Assembly (NCBI RefSeq): GCF_009730335.1
Contig: NZ_CP046315.1
Location: forward strand, 2,170,001 to 2,234,000
Length of the DNA: 64,000 nt
Direction of reading: 5' to 3'
Origin: Schaalia odontolytica
GTDB taxonomy: Bacteria > Actinomycetota > Actinomycetes > Actinomycetales > Actinomycetaceae
The first letter of the stretch is position 1. Each line of letters opens with the position of its first letter. Of the stretch, positions 52,977 through 62,738 are shown in pieces. The position numbers were made by a program, and so were the translations under genes. A model generated the notes under the pieces. The model searched no databases. It worked only from the letters and a program-made list of their open reading frames with translations, and was not told the DNA's origin.

Positions 52977-53480
52977 ATGGCAGACTCCTCCTTCGACGTT
53001 GTCTCCAAGCTCGACCGTCAGGAGGTCGACAACGCCGTCAACCAGACCGCCAAGGAGATCGCCAACCGCTACGACTTCCGTGGCGTCGACGCCGCCATCA
53101 CCCTCAGCGGCGACACGATCGCAATGGAGGCGAACTCCGCCTCCCGCGTCATGGCAATCCTCGATGTCCTCCAGTCCAAGCTGATCCGTCGCGGCCTATC
53201 CCTCAAGGTCCTGGACTACAAGGACCGCGAACCCAAGGCATCCGGCAAGCTCTTCAAGCTCACCTGTCCCCTCAAGGAAGGCATTCCCCAGGACACCGCC
53301 AAGAAGATCTCCAAGCTCATCCGTGAGGAAGGCCCCAAAGGCGTCAAGGCACAGATCCAGGGTGACGAACTTCGCGTTTCTTCGAAGTCACGCGACGACC
53401 TACAGGCCGTCATCGCTCTCCTGAAGGGCCCCAAGGGCGAGGAGCTGGACGTCGCCCTCCAGTTCGTGAACTACCGCTGA
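52977..53480 (+). CDS. YajQ family nucleotide-binding protein
   Basis: 167 residues, normal length. [27 protein letters not shown] and [15 protein letters not shown] match YajQ, a two-domain protein that binds RNA or nucleotides and, in Xanthomonas, cyclic di-GMP. GAAAGG lies before the ATG. It is monocistronic and converges on htpX across a shared terminator. Confidence 0.93.
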   Translation: MADSSFDVVSKLDRQEVDNAVNQTAKEIANRYDFRGVDAAITLSGDTIAMEANSASRVMAILDVLQSKLIRRGLSLKVLDYKDREPKASGKLFKLTCPLKEGIPQDTAKKISKLIREEGPKGVKAQIQGDELRVSSKSRDDLQAVIALLKGPKGEELDVALQFVNYR

Positions 53481-53493
53481 GCAAAGCGTCATA

Positions 53494-53533
53494 CGGTGGC
53501 GGGCGGCCGGTTGATTCCGGCCGCCCGCCACCG
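53494..53533. terminator. Bidirectional terminator between yajQ and htpX
   Basis: CGGTGGCGGGCGGCCGG (53494-53510) and its exact reverse complement (53517-53533) form a 17-bp stem with a 6-base loop between convergent genes. Confidence 0.88.
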
Positions 53534-53545
53534 CGTTAACAAGGC

Positions 53546-54424
53546 TTAATAGCCCGCAATCTTCTCCAGTCGCGCAATGCGCTGCTCCATCGGCGGGTGC
53601 GTTGAAAACAGGCGCATAACAGACTGCCCGCGGAAGGGGTTCGCGATCATCATCGCGGCCACGTTGCGCGTGCGCGGGGTGTCTTCCATCGGACGCCGGT
53701 CCGTTGCCATCTCCAGCTTGCGCAGCGCCGACGCCAGAGCCAGCGGATCCTGCGTCAACATCGCGCCATCCTCGTCAGCATCGAACTCACGCGTACGCGA
53801 CAGCGAGAACTGGATGAGCATCGACGCAAAAGGCGCAAGCAAGCTGAGAACGAGCATGCCCACAAACCCCATGCCGCCGCTACCATCACGTCCATTACGA
53901 CCACCAAAGAACATGAAAAACTGCGCGACCGACGCGATGACGCCGCCCATCGCCGCAGCAACGGACGTCGTCAGAATGTCGCGGTTATAAACATGCATCA
54001 GCTCGTGCCCCAGCACTCCGCGCAGCTCACGCTCATTGAGAATAGCCAGGATGCCCTCCGTGCAGCACACCGCCGCATTGTTCGGGTTACGCCCCGTCGC
54101 AAAGGCATTCGGCGTCAGCGACGGCGCCACCCAGATCGACGGCATCGGCTGCTGTGCGCGCGCCGCCAGCTCACGAACGATCGCGTACAGCTGCGGGTAC
54201 TGCACCTCGCTCACCCGGTATGCACCCATAGAACGGAGCGCGATCGTCGCAGAATTCCAATACGAATAAGCCGTCTGGACGAGCCCAATGCCCGCGAACA
54301 CAAACAACCACACGGCACGCCCCGTACCTGCGGCGATCATCGCACCAATAGCGAGCAACAGCGCCCACATGCCTCCCAGCAGGAGCGTCGTCTTCAGACC
54401 GTTGTGATAGTTGCGGTGCACCAT
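53546..54424 (-). CDS. htpX: Membrane metalloprotease HtpX
   Basis: 292 residues from the ATG at 54424. Two N-terminal membrane segments, then the zinc motif HELMH with the third ligand Glu in SLSRTREFDADEDGA, and two more hydrophobic segments. HtpX degrades damaged membrane proteins from the cytoplasmic side. The C-terminal STHPPMEQRIARLEKI is conserved in the family. Confidence 0.94.
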   Translation of the reverse strand: MVHRNYHNGLKTTLLLGGMWALLLAIGAMIAAGTGRAVWLFVFAGIGLVQTAYSYWNSATIALRSMGAYRVSEVQYPQLYAIVRELAARAQQPMPSIWVAPSLTPNAFATGRNPNNAAVCCTEGILAILNERELRGVLGHELMHVYNRDILTTSVAAAMGGVIASVAQFFMFFGGRNGRDGSGGMGFVGMLVLSLLAPFASMLIQFSLSRTREFDADEDGAMLTQDPLALASALRKLEMATDRRPMEDTPRTRNVAAMMIANPFRGQSVMRLFSTHPPMEQRIARLEKIAGY

Positions 54425-54553
54425 ACAGGCGATCCTATGGGGATTACCTGAGAAGCTGCTGAGAACCAGCCGAAGCTCCAATGGGAAATAACCATCTGCG
54501 CTCCACGCCACCAGGCGCACCAAGATCCGCCACAGCCCCGCTCCCCCACACAA

Positions 54554-54588
54554 CGAGGCCGCGACCGGACAACCCGGCCACGGCCTCG
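54554..54588 (-). terminator. Hairpin after fprA, variant of the GAGGCCGGGGC element
   Basis: CGAGGCCGCGACCGG and CCGGCCACGGCCTCG pair over 15 bp with two mismatches around a 5-base loop, 16 bp past the stop of the ferredoxin reductase gene. Confidence 0.7.
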
Positions 54589-54604
54589 CAACGATCAGGG
54601 ACGC

Positions 54605-56116
54605 TCAGTTGCGGCGGCCTGGACCCGTGTAGTCATCGAAGCGCTCAGGGGCGCTCGGCACGCCCATTTCGCCCATCTCGCCGATAAGATCCGTTGCCTT
54701 CGGATCCACCTGTGCGCCGCGCGAAATATCCGTCATGGCGCGACGCGAGACGACCTTGATGCGCTCGCGCGTGCCGCGGCCGCCCGGAAGCTCGCCGTAG
54801 TCCTCGCCCAGAGCCTGCTCGTAGGCGTCCAGGAGTTCCCAGCCCTCCCACGTCGTGAACTCGACGCCACGGGACTCCAGGAGCGCCACCATGGCCTCAT
54901 GGCCCACCTCGGCGGTGTTCGCGTGCAGACGGCCCTGTGAGGCGTCCTCCACGAGGTGGGAGATCGTCTGCTGGGCGTCCGACTTGGTTGAACCGATGAG
55001 GCCGACGGGGCCTCGCTTGATCCAACCGGTCGCGTACACGCCCGGGATCACGGGGGCGGACTCGTCCTTCGTAGTGTCACCCTCGATGACGCGTCCCTCA
55101 ACGTTCGGCACGACGCCGGCGCGCTCGTCGAAGGGCAGGCCCGGGATCGGCGACGAGTAGTAACCCACCGCGCGGTACACGGCCTGCACGGGCCACGTCG
55201 TGATGACGCCCGTACCCGACACGCTGCCGTCGCCGTTCAGGGCGGTGCGCTCGGTGCGCAGAGCCTTCACGTGGCCGTTCTCGTCCGCGACGATCTCGAC
55301 CGGGGCCTGGAACAGGTGAATGTGGATGCGACGCGAGGCCGTGTGCTCCTCCGGGTCCGCCATCGCGTAGCTCGTCAGGGTCTTGACGACCTGACGCTGC
55401 TGGTTCGACGCGCGCAGCGCCTCCTCCGAGCCCTCGTCGAAGTCGAAGTCCTCTTCCGAGACGATGACGTCTACGTCCGGCACCTTGCCCAGCTCGCGCA
55501 GCTCCAGCGGCGTGAACTTCACCTGGGCCGGGCCACGGCGACCGAACACGTGCACGTCGGTGATCGGATTCTCAGCAAGGGCCTCGGCCACGTTGGCCGG
55601 CACCTCCGTCTTGAGCATATCCTCGGCGTGCTTGGCCAGGACGCGAGCCACGTCCAGCGCCACGTTGCCGACGCCCAGGACGGCAACCTCGCGGGCCTTC
55701 AGCGGCCACGTGCGCGGGTAGTCCGGGTTGCCGTCGTACCAGGAGACAAAGTCTGCGGCGCCGTAGGACTCGGGCAGGTCCACGCCCGGAATGTCGAGCG
55801 GGTGATCGCGGTCCGCGCCCGTCGCAATGATGATCGCGTCGTAGTGGTCACGCAGGTCGTCGATCGTCACGTCACGGCCGACCTCGACGTTTCCGAGCAG
55901 GCGGATGTCGCCGCGCTGCAGGATCTTGTACAGCGCCACAATGATCTGCTTGATTCGCGGGTGATCCGGAGCGACGCCGTAGCGCACGAGACCGTAGGGC
56001 GCGGGAAGACGCTCAAACAGGTCGATGTTCACCTCGAGCCCCGACTTGGACAGAATGTCCGACGCGTAAATGCCAGCGGGACCAGCGCCGATGACGGCGA
56101 CGTTGAGCGGTGCCAA
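54605..56116 (-). CDS. fprA: Ferredoxin/flavodoxin-NADP+ reductase, FprA type
   Basis: 503 residues from a TTG behind GGAGAAATCGG. Adrenodoxin-reductase fold: FAD motif VAVIGAGPAGIYASDIL, APYGLVRYGVAPDH, NADP motif VLGVGNVALDVARVL, and the late ATGWIKRGPVGLIGSTKSDA. It passes electrons between NADPH and ferredoxin. Length exceeds mycobacterial FprA (about 456) through a C-terminal tail of roughly 50 residues ending TGPGRRN. Confidence 0.93.
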   Translation of the reverse strand: MAPLNVAVIGAGPAGIYASDILSKSGLEVNIDLFERLPAPYGLVRYGVAPDHPRIKQIIVALYKILQRGDIRLLGNVEVGRDVTIDDLRDHYDAIIIATGADRDHPLDIPGVDLPESYGAADFVSWYDGNPDYPRTWPLKAREVAVLGVGNVALDVARVLAKHAEDMLKTEVPANVAEALAENPITDVHVFGRRGPAQVKFTPLELRELGKVPDVDVIVSEEDFDFDEGSEEALRASNQQRQVVKTLTSYAMADPEEHTASRRIHIHLFQAPVEIVADENGHVKALRTERTALNGDGSVSGTGVITTWPVQAVYRAVGYYSSPIPGLPFDERAGVVPNVEGRVIEGDTTKDESAPVIPGVYATGWIKRGPVGLIGSTKSDAQQTISHLVEDASQGRLHANTAEVGHEAMVALLESRGVEFTTWEGWELLDAYEQALGEDYGELPGGRGTRERIKVVSRRAMTDISRGAQVDPKATDLIGEMGEMGVPSAPERFDDYTGPGRRN

Positions 56117-56238
56117 CCGATTTCTCCTTCTTCGTGACCGCGCGCGTGTGCGCGCACCTGGGCACTAAGTCTAGCGCCCGTTGCCAAGGGCAACCTTAGC
56201 TGAGATCCCTCACACACCTCAAGGGTCCCGGGCATACG

Positions 56239-56289
56239 ACGAGACCGGGGCCAGCGACGCAATCACGCCCAGCCGAGCCCCGGCCTCGT
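56239..56289 (-). terminator. Hairpin after the polyprenyl synthase gene, GAGGCCGGGGC element pair
   Basis: ACGAGACCGGGGC (56239-56251) and GCCCCGGCCTCGT (56277-56289) pair over 13 bp with one mismatch, 9 bp past the stop codon. Confidence 0.65.
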
Positions 56290-56298
56290 TATCGACAA

Positions 56299-57312
56299 TC
56301 AGACCAGGCGATCCACCATGAGGTTCGCAAACGCCTCCAGCGCGGTCTTCGCCTCGCCCTTGGGCAGCGGCGCCAGCGCGGCGACCGCGTCGTTCGCCCA
56401 CGTGCGCGCGAGCTCGCGCGTCTCCTCAAGGACGTCGTGGCTGCGCAGCTGCTCGACGACCGAAGCCAGCGCCTCGTCCGAGGACAGGTCACCCGTCAGC
56501 TCGCGCAGGATGCGCGCGCCGGCCTCGTCGATCGTGCCTGCCGCCTCGCGGCGACGCAGAAGGAGGACGGGCAGCGTGTCCACGCCCTCGCGTAGATCGG
56601 TGCCGGGCGTCTTGCCGGACTGCTCGCCCGAAGACGCCAGGTCGAGCACGTCGTCAGCGATCTGGAAGGCCACGCCCACCTTCTCACCAAAGTCGCTCAC
56701 CACGTCCGCCATCAGCTGGCCGGCACCCGACAGGAGCGCGCCGAAGGACGCGGCCGTGGACACGAGCGATCCCGTCTTATCCGCCAGGACCTGCAGGTAG
56801 AAGTCCACGCGATCGGCGCCGTCCGTCGGACCGAAGGTCTCGTTGAGCTGGCCCTCGCACAGACGCTCGAACGTGCGCGCGTGGTGCGCGACCATCTCGG
56901 GGCCCAGCGAGGCCACCAGCAGCGACGCACGAGCGAACAGGATGTCACCCGCCAGAATCGCGCGGTTATTGCCCCACAGGTGCTGAGCCGAGGGCACCCC
57001 GCGACGCGTGGGCGCCGAATCCATGACGTCGTCGTGGTACAGGGACGCCAGGTGCGTCAGCTCGACCGCCGTCGCAGCAGTGATAACTTGCTCGTCGAGT
57101 CCGCGCTCGGGCTCACCCAGCTGCGCACACACGAGGGTGAGCAGCGGACGCATGCGCTTGCCGCCCGCGACCGCGAGATGACGAGTCAGCTCGTCCGTCA
57201 GGTCACGAGACGAGGAAACGGCGTCGAGGAGACGACGCTCGACGACCTCGAGCCCCGGGGTAATACGGGACTCGAGGTCGGGAACATGAAGATCGGGTGT
57301 TTGAGCGCTCAC
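56299..57312 (-). CDS. Polyprenyl diphosphate synthase (menaquinone side chain)
   Basis: 337 residues from a GTG overlapping the nuoN stop (GTGA). Both aspartate-rich motifs are present: LYHDDVMDSAPTRRG and FQIADDVLD, with GGKRMRPLL early. Long-chain trans synthases of this type make the isoprenoid tail of menaquinone, the electron acceptor of Complex I encoded just upstream, which makes the coupling logical. Chain length is not certain. Confidence 0.9.
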   Translation of the reverse strand: MSAQTPDLHVPDLESRITPGLEVVERRLLDAVSSSRDLTDELTRHLAVAGGKRMRPLLTLVCAQLGEPERGLDEQVITAATAVELTHLASLYHDDVMDSAPTRRGVPSAQHLWGNNRAILAGDILFARASLLVASLGPEMVAHHARTFERLCEGQLNETFGPTDGADRVDFYLQVLADKTGSLVSTAASFGALLSGAGQLMADVVSDFGEKVGVAFQIADDVLDLASSGEQSGKTPGTDLREGVDTLPVLLLRRREAAGTIDEAGARILRELTGDLSSDEALASVVEQLRSHDVLEETRELARTWANDAVAALAPLPKGEAKTALEAFANLMVDRLV

Positions 57313-58877
57313 GGGATCAGTATGACGATCTTTTCGAGCAGACTCAACACGGGACCGGGGAAGACGCCCAGGGCGAGCGTCCCAATCGCGCACACGGCGA
57401 TCACCAGAGCGGACAGGCCCTCCGACTTCACCACGACGGACTCTTCACTAGGCTCAGTGAAGAACATCAGGCGCACGAGGCGGAAGTAGTAGAACGCGGT
57501 GATCGCCGAGGCCACGAGGCCCACGATCGCGAGCCAGCCGATGCCGCCCTTGATCGCGTCGGAGAAAACCACGAACTTCCCAATGAAACCACCCGTCAGC
57601 GGGATACCCGCGAACGACAGCAGGAAGACCAGCATGGCACCCGCGATCCACGGGTTGGTGCGGCCGATACCCGCCCACTTGCGCAGGCTCGTCGCCTCGC
57701 CCAGGACGTTGCCGTCCGCGTCGCGGCCGCGCACCAGCGTGACCACGCCAAAGGCGCCGACCGTCGCCAGGCCGTAACCGAGCGTGTAGAACAACACATG
57801 GCCCGTGCCGCCCTTCTGGATCGCAAGAATCCCCATCAGGATGAAGCCCACGTGGGAGATCGACGAGTAGGCCAGCATGCGCTTGACGTCATCCTGCACG
57901 AGGCCGGCGAAGGTACCGACGAGGATCGTCAGGACCGCGATGGCCGCGAAGATGTACAGGAAGTCCCAGTGCAGGTAGGCGGCGGCGACCGTGTAGAAGC
58001 GGATCATCGCAGCGAAGGCCGCGATCTTCACGGCGGCGGCCATGAAGCCCGTCACCGGGGTCGGGGCGCCCGTGTAGACGTCGGGGGTCCACGCGTGGAA
58101 GGGGGCAGCGCCCACCTTGAACAGCAGGCCCACCATCACGCAGAACACGCCCACGAGGACCATCCACTCCATGTTCGTGTGAGTGGAGATGGCCTCGGCC
58201 AGCGCAGAGATGCGCAGAGAGTTGGAGAAGCCGAAGAGGAAGGCGGAGCCCATCAGCAGGAAGCCCGAGGAGAAGGCGCCGAGCACGAAGTACTTGAGAG
58301 CCGACTCGTAGGACAGCTGGCGACGACGGCGGGCCGTGGCAGCCATGATGTACAGGGGCAGCGACATCACCTCAAGGGCCACGAACAGCGTCACGAAGTT
58401 ATCCGCGGCGGGGAAGATCATCATGCCGCCCAGCGAGAACAGGGTCAGCGGGAAGATCTCGGAACGCTGGTAGCCCTTGCGCTCCGACAGCTCCTCGGCG
58501 GCCGAGTCCGGACGATCCGACGGCTGGCCGGCGAACGCGCCGTCACCGACGGAGGTGCGGTCGGCCATCACGAGGACGGCGAAGAAGCCGATGATGGCGA
58601 GTGCCGACTGAGCGGCAATCGTCAGCGGATCCTCCATGTACTCCCCCAGCGTCACCGGGGTCTCCAGGACGGGGACCCAGCGCAGGGCGAGCATGACGCA
58701 CGCGCCGGCGGTCGCCAGGATCGACAGGGCGATCACGAGGGGGCGACGAGCCTTCGCGGGGGCGAAGGCCTCGACGAGGACGCCGAGGACCGCGCCGCCC
58801 AGCACGATGAGGATGGGCGCGAGGCTCACCCAGTGAACCTCGGGGGCCTGGAAGTTAGCCATGGGTAGAACGTTCAC
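57309..58877 (-). CDS. nuoN: NADH-quinone oxidoreductase subunit N
   Basis: 522 residues, GTG start overlapping the nuoM stop (GTGA). About fourteen membrane segments. Antiporter-like proton channel subunit with LAYSSISHVGF and FSLAGIPLT-like LLSFAGIPLTGGFIGKF. Last subunit of the nuo operon; the polyprenyl synthase gene overlaps its end. Confidence 0.95.
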   Translation of the reverse strand: MNVLPMANFQAPEVHWVSLAPILIVLGGAVLGVLVEAFAPAKARRPLVIALSILATAGACVMLALRWVPVLETPVTLGEYMEDPLTIAAQSALAIIGFFAVLVMADRTSVGDGAFAGQPSDRPDSAAEELSERKGYQRSEIFPLTLFSLGGMMIFPAADNFVTLFVALEVMSLPLYIMAATARRRRQLSYESALKYFVLGAFSSGFLLMGSAFLFGFSNSLRISALAEAISTHTNMEWMVLVGVFCVMVGLLFKVGAAPFHAWTPDVYTGAPTPVTGFMAAAVKIAAFAAMIRFYTVAAAYLHWDFLYIFAAIAVLTILVGTFAGLVQDDVKRMLAYSSISHVGFILMGILAIQKGGTGHVLFYTLGYGLATVGAFGVVTLVRGRDADGNVLGEATSLRKWAGIGRTNPWIAGAMLVFLLSFAGIPLTGGFIGKFVVFSDAIKGGIGWLAIVGLVASAITAFYYFRLVRLMFFTEPSEESVVVKSEGLSALVIAVCAIGTLALGVFPGPVLSLLEKIVILIP

Positions 58878-60433
58878 TGTGCGCTCCCTTCAGCGGCGGC
58901 CGGGACCTGCGAGTTGGTCAGGTCGAGGTCTGAAGCAACCGGGGTCAGGGCGCTCACGAGAGGCGCCGACCAGATACCAAGGATGAGCATCGCGGCCACG
59001 AGCGGCACCATGACGCCGCGTTCACGCGTCGCCAGGTCAGCCAGCTCCTCCTTGCCCTTGCCCGGCGCGCCGGTGAAGACACGCTGGTAGGGCATGAGCA
59101 CGTAGAGGGCGGCGATGACGACGCCGAGAACCGCGAAGAGCGCCAGCGGACCGCTGAGCGACCAGGTGCCCATGAGCACGAGGTACTCGGGGACGAAGCC
59201 GGACAGGCCGGGCAGCGCGATGGACGCGAGGCCGGACACGAGCCACAGGCCCGCGAGGACCGGCGTCACGCGCTGCATGCCCACGTACTCGCGCATGTCC
59301 TGCGTGCCACCGCGGCGCGACAGCCATCCGGAGAGCAGGAACATCGCGGCGATCGAGACACCGTGGGCGACCATGTAGAACATGGCTCCAACGAGGGCGA
59401 TCTGCGAGCCGATAAAAATGCCCAGGACCATAAAGCCAAAGTGCGACACCGAGGTGTAGGACACGAGGCGCATGATGTCGTTCTGACCGTTCGCCGCCAG
59501 GCCGCCCCACAGGATGGAGATGACGGCGAGCACGCACATGACCCACTTCGCGGAGACGGCCGCGCCGGGGGTCAGCTGCAGGCACAGGGCGATCATGCCG
59601 AAGGTGCCGATCTTGTCCAGGACGCCGACGAGCAGCACCGAGGTGCCGGGGCGGGCGACGGCGGCCGTGTCGGGCAGCCACGTGTGCACCGGGACCATGG
59701 GAGCCTTGATCGCGAAGGCGACCATGAAGGTCACGAAGACGACCATCTGAATGGCGAGCGGGGCGCTCGGCAGGATGTGAGCGAGCGTATCGATACGGAA
59801 GAACGTCGACACGTCCTGCAACGCCTGCGAACCCTTCGCCCACAGGTAGAGGATGCCACCGAGCATCACCAGTCCACCGAACAGCGAGTACAGCAGGAAC
59901 TTCATGGCGGCCTTGTGACGCGCGGCCTCGTCACCGACGCCGTAGCGTCCGATCATGAGGTAGAGCGGCACGAGCATCGCCTCGAAGGCGAAGTAGAAGA
60001 CCGTCAGATCGTAGGCCGCGAAGATGACGACCATGAACGCCTGGAGGGCCAGGACGAGCGCCGGGTAGGCGCCGCGGTCCGCGGCATCGTCCTCGTCCCA
60101 ACCCGCAATCAGCACGAGCGGCACGAGGCCGATCGCCAGGAGGATCATGACGAGGCCCAGCGCGGTGACGCCGAGGGACCAGGTGATGCCGATCTGGGGG
60201 ATCCACAGGTGGGACTCGTACACCTGGTACGAGGCCGGGGCGGACCAGTCGAACACGGAGGCGGCCACGTACACGCCGAGCGCGAGTTCGACGAGGGAGA
60301 CCACCAGGACGACGACGCGCCCGGCGGCGCGCCTCAGGGGCGGGACGAAGCCGAGGAGGGCCGCGCCCGCAGCCGGAACGGCCACGAGGACGGACAGCCA
60401 CGGGAAGTTAGCAGCAATCATTGCACTTTCCAT
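58874..60433 (-). CDS. nuoM: NADH-quinone oxidoreductase subunit M
   Basis: 519 residues from the ATG behind AAGGGGTACACGACA. About fourteen membrane helices with the antiporter motifs PMVPVHTWLPDTAAVARPGT and RLVSYTSVSHFGF. It forms one proton channel of the membrane arm. Confidence 0.95.
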   Translation of the reverse strand: MESAMIAANFPWLSVLVAVPAAGAALLGFVPPLRRAAGRVVVLVVSLVELALGVYVAASVFDWSAPASYQVYESHLWIPQIGITWSLGVTALGLVMILLAIGLVPLVLIAGWDEDDAADRGAYPALVLALQAFMVVIFAAYDLTVFYFAFEAMLVPLYLMIGRYGVGDEAARHKAAMKFLLYSLFGGLVMLGGILYLWAKGSQALQDVSTFFRIDTLAHILPSAPLAIQMVVFVTFMVAFAIKAPMVPVHTWLPDTAAVARPGTSVLLVGVLDKIGTFGMIALCLQLTPGAAVSAKWVMCVLAVISILWGGLAANGQNDIMRLVSYTSVSHFGFMVLGIFIGSQIALVGAMFYMVAHGVSIAAMFLLSGWLSRRGGTQDMREYVGMQRVTPVLAGLWLVSGLASIALPGLSGFVPEYLVLMGTWSLSGPLALFAVLGVVIAALYVLMPYQRVFTGAPGKGKEELADLATRERGVMVPLVAAMLILGIWSAPLVSALTPVASDLDLTNSQVPAAAEGSAQ

Positions 60434-60446
60434 TGTCGTGTACCCC

Positions 60447-62423
60447 TTACAGCCTGAATCCGAGGACGATGGCCAGGGCGAGGATGACGCCACCCAGGAT
60501 GTAGGCGGCGTACGTGCGCACGAGGCCGTTCTGGGTGATGCCGACGATGCGTCCGAGCAGCTGCGAGCCGGCGCCGAGGCCGTTCAGTGCACCGTCGATG
60601 GCGCTCGCATCGCCGACGGTCGCGACGGTGACGAGGCCCTTGGCGGGCATCATGAACAGGGTCTCGTTGACGGTGTCCTGGTAGAGGTCGCGGCGTGCGG
60701 CCTCGGTCAGGGCGTTGCCTGCGGGGACGGAGGTGGGAACCTCGTCGCGTCCGTACTTCATCCACGCGACAGCCGCGCCGAGGATGACGAGGGCGAGGGT
60801 GGCTCCCTGAATGACGTACTCGTTAAGGACGGGGTCGCCGTGCGTGACGTAACCGATCGAGGGGACCAGCCACTCGGTGAAGATGTTCCCCACGGAGAGG
60901 GCGCCACCGAGGGCGACCGCGCCGATGGCGAGGATGATCATCGGGATCGTCATGAGGGGGCCGGACTCGTGCGGGTGCACGGGCGCGCCCTCGGCCTCGG
61001 TGGTCCAGCGGGCCTTGCCGTGGAACGTCATGAAGAAGAGGCGCGACATGTAGAACGCGGTGATGCCCGCACCGATCATCGCGATGGGACCGTAGACCCA
61101 GCCAGCCCACAGAGCAGTGTTACCGCCGAAGCTGTCGGCGCTGAAGGCGGCCTCGATGATCTTGTCCTTCGACCAGTAGCCGGAGAACGGAGGAACGCCG
61201 AGGATGGCGAGCCAACCCATCATGAACGTCAGCCACGTGACCTTCATGGCGCCGCGCAGGGCGCCGAAGCGACGCATGTTCACCTGGTCGCCCATGCCGT
61301 GCATGACGGAACCGGCACCGAGGAACATGAGGGCCTTGAAGAAGCCGTGGGTGAAGAGGTGGAAGATCGAGAACGCCCAGCCGATGGGGCCCAGGCCCGC
61401 ACCCAGCATCATGTAGCCGATCTGGCTCATGGTGGAGGCGGCGAGGACCTTCTTCATGTCGTCCTTCGCGCAACCGACGATCGCGCCGAAGAGGAGCGTG
61501 ATCGCGCCGATGATGGCGACGGCGGTCGCCGCGATGGGGGCGGCCATGAAGACATCGCCGGAACGGACGATCAGGTAGACGCCGGCGGTGACCATCGTGG
61601 CCGCGTGAATGAGCGCGGAGACGGGGGTCGGGCCAGCCATGGCGTCGCCCAGCCACGCCTGCAGCGGGAACTGAGCGGACTTACCACAGGCGGCAACGAG
61701 CAGGAAGATGCCGATGACGGTCGCAGACGCCGTGGGGATCGAGCCGACCATGGCGGAGACCTCGGAGAAGGACACCGAGTGGAAGGACGCAACCATCGCC
61801 ATCATGGCGATCAGCATGCCCATGTCACCGACACGGTTCATAACGAACGCCTTCTTGGCTGCGACCGCGTATGCGGGCACGTGGTTCCAGAAGCCGATCA
61901 ACAGATACGACGCCAGGCCCACGCCTTCCCAACCGGCGAAGAGGCCGGCGTAGGAGTCCGCAAGCACCAGGGTCAGCATCGCCGCGATGAAGAAGTTCAG
62001 GTAGGCGAAGAAACGGCGGCGGGCCGCGTCGTGCTCCATGTAGGCAATCGCGTACACGTGGATGAGCGAACCGACGAAGGTCACCAGGATGACGAACGTG
62101 ATCGACAGCGGGTCCACGAGGAGACCGAAGTCGACGGTGAAGTCACCGGCGGGGATCCAGGTGAACAGCGTCTGGCCGAAGCGGCGCGCCTCCACGGGGG
62201 CGTTCCACATCTGGGCGGCGATCAGCGCGCCGACCACGAAGGTGGACCAGGAGGCGAGGGTTGCCAGCAGGTGGCCCCACTTGTCCGAGGCGCGGCCCAG
62301 CAGCAGGAGCAGGCCTGCGCTGGCCAGCGGGATGAGAATGAGCAGCCACGCGTAGGCAGCGGCTCCGGTGGGCGCGACCGTATCGTAGACGGTGAGAGTC
62401 TGCGGGGAAATGAAGGTGGTCAT
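60447..62423 (-). CDS. nuoL: NADH-quinone oxidoreductase subunit L
   Basis: 658 residues. Antiporter-like subunit with GWEGVGLASYLLIGFW, FPLQAWLGDAMAGPTPVSAL and KKVLAASTMSQIGYMMLG, plus the C-terminal extension carrying the lateral helix. Distal proton channel of Complex I. Confidence 0.96.
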   Translation of the reverse strand: MTTFISPQTLTVYDTVAPTGAAAYAWLLILIPLASAGLLLLLGRASDKWGHLLATLASWSTFVVGALIAAQMWNAPVEARRFGQTLFTWIPAGDFTVDFGLLVDPLSITFVILVTFVGSLIHVYAIAYMEHDAARRRFFAYLNFFIAAMLTLVLADSYAGLFAGWEGVGLASYLLIGFWNHVPAYAVAAKKAFVMNRVGDMGMLIAMMAMVASFHSVSFSEVSAMVGSIPTASATVIGIFLLVAACGKSAQFPLQAWLGDAMAGPTPVSALIHAATMVTAGVYLIVRSGDVFMAAPIAATAVAIIGAITLLFGAIVGCAKDDMKKVLAASTMSQIGYMMLGAGLGPIGWAFSIFHLFTHGFFKALMFLGAGSVMHGMGDQVNMRRFGALRGAMKVTWLTFMMGWLAILGVPPFSGYWSKDKIIEAAFSADSFGGNTALWAGWVYGPIAMIGAGITAFYMSRLFFMTFHGKARWTTEAEGAPVHPHESGPLMTIPMIILAIGAVALGGALSVGNIFTEWLVPSIGYVTHGDPVLNEYVIQGATLALVILGAAVAWMKYGRDEVPTSVPAGNALTEAARRDLYQDTVNETLFMMPAKGLVTVATVGDASAIDGALNGLGAGSQLLGRIVGITQNGLVRTYAAYILGGVILALAIVLGFRL

Positions 62424-62438
62424 GAGTTACGTCCTCCT

Positions 62439-62738
62439 TCAGTTCTTCAGCAGATTGAGATCGTCCATACTCGTGGTCGAGCGCGAACGATAGATGGACA
62501 CGATGATCGATAGGCCGACGACAACTTCGGCGGCCGCGACGACCATGACAAAGAACGCCATGATCTCGCCGTCAACGTTGGAGTTAATGCGCGCAAACGT
62601 CACGAGGACGAGGTTCGCGGCGTTGAGCATCATTTCGACGCCCATGAGCGCGATGACCGCGCTGCGGCGCACGAGGACCGTGGTCGCACCGATGGCGAAC
62701 AGCACACCCGCAAGGATGAGGTACCAGGCGAGGCTCAC
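62439..62738 (-). CDS. nuoK: NADH-quinone oxidoreductase subunit K
   Basis: 99 residues, three membrane helices. Glu residues in [14 protein letters not shown] and [13 protein letters not shown] are the conserved proton-channel acids. GTG start overlaps the nuoJ stop (GTGA). Confidence 0.96.
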   Translation of the reverse strand: MSLAWYLILAGVLFAIGATTVLVRRSAVIALMGVEMMLNAANLVLVTFARINSNVDGEIMAFFVMVVAAAEVVVGLSIIVSIYRSRSTTSMDDLNLLKN

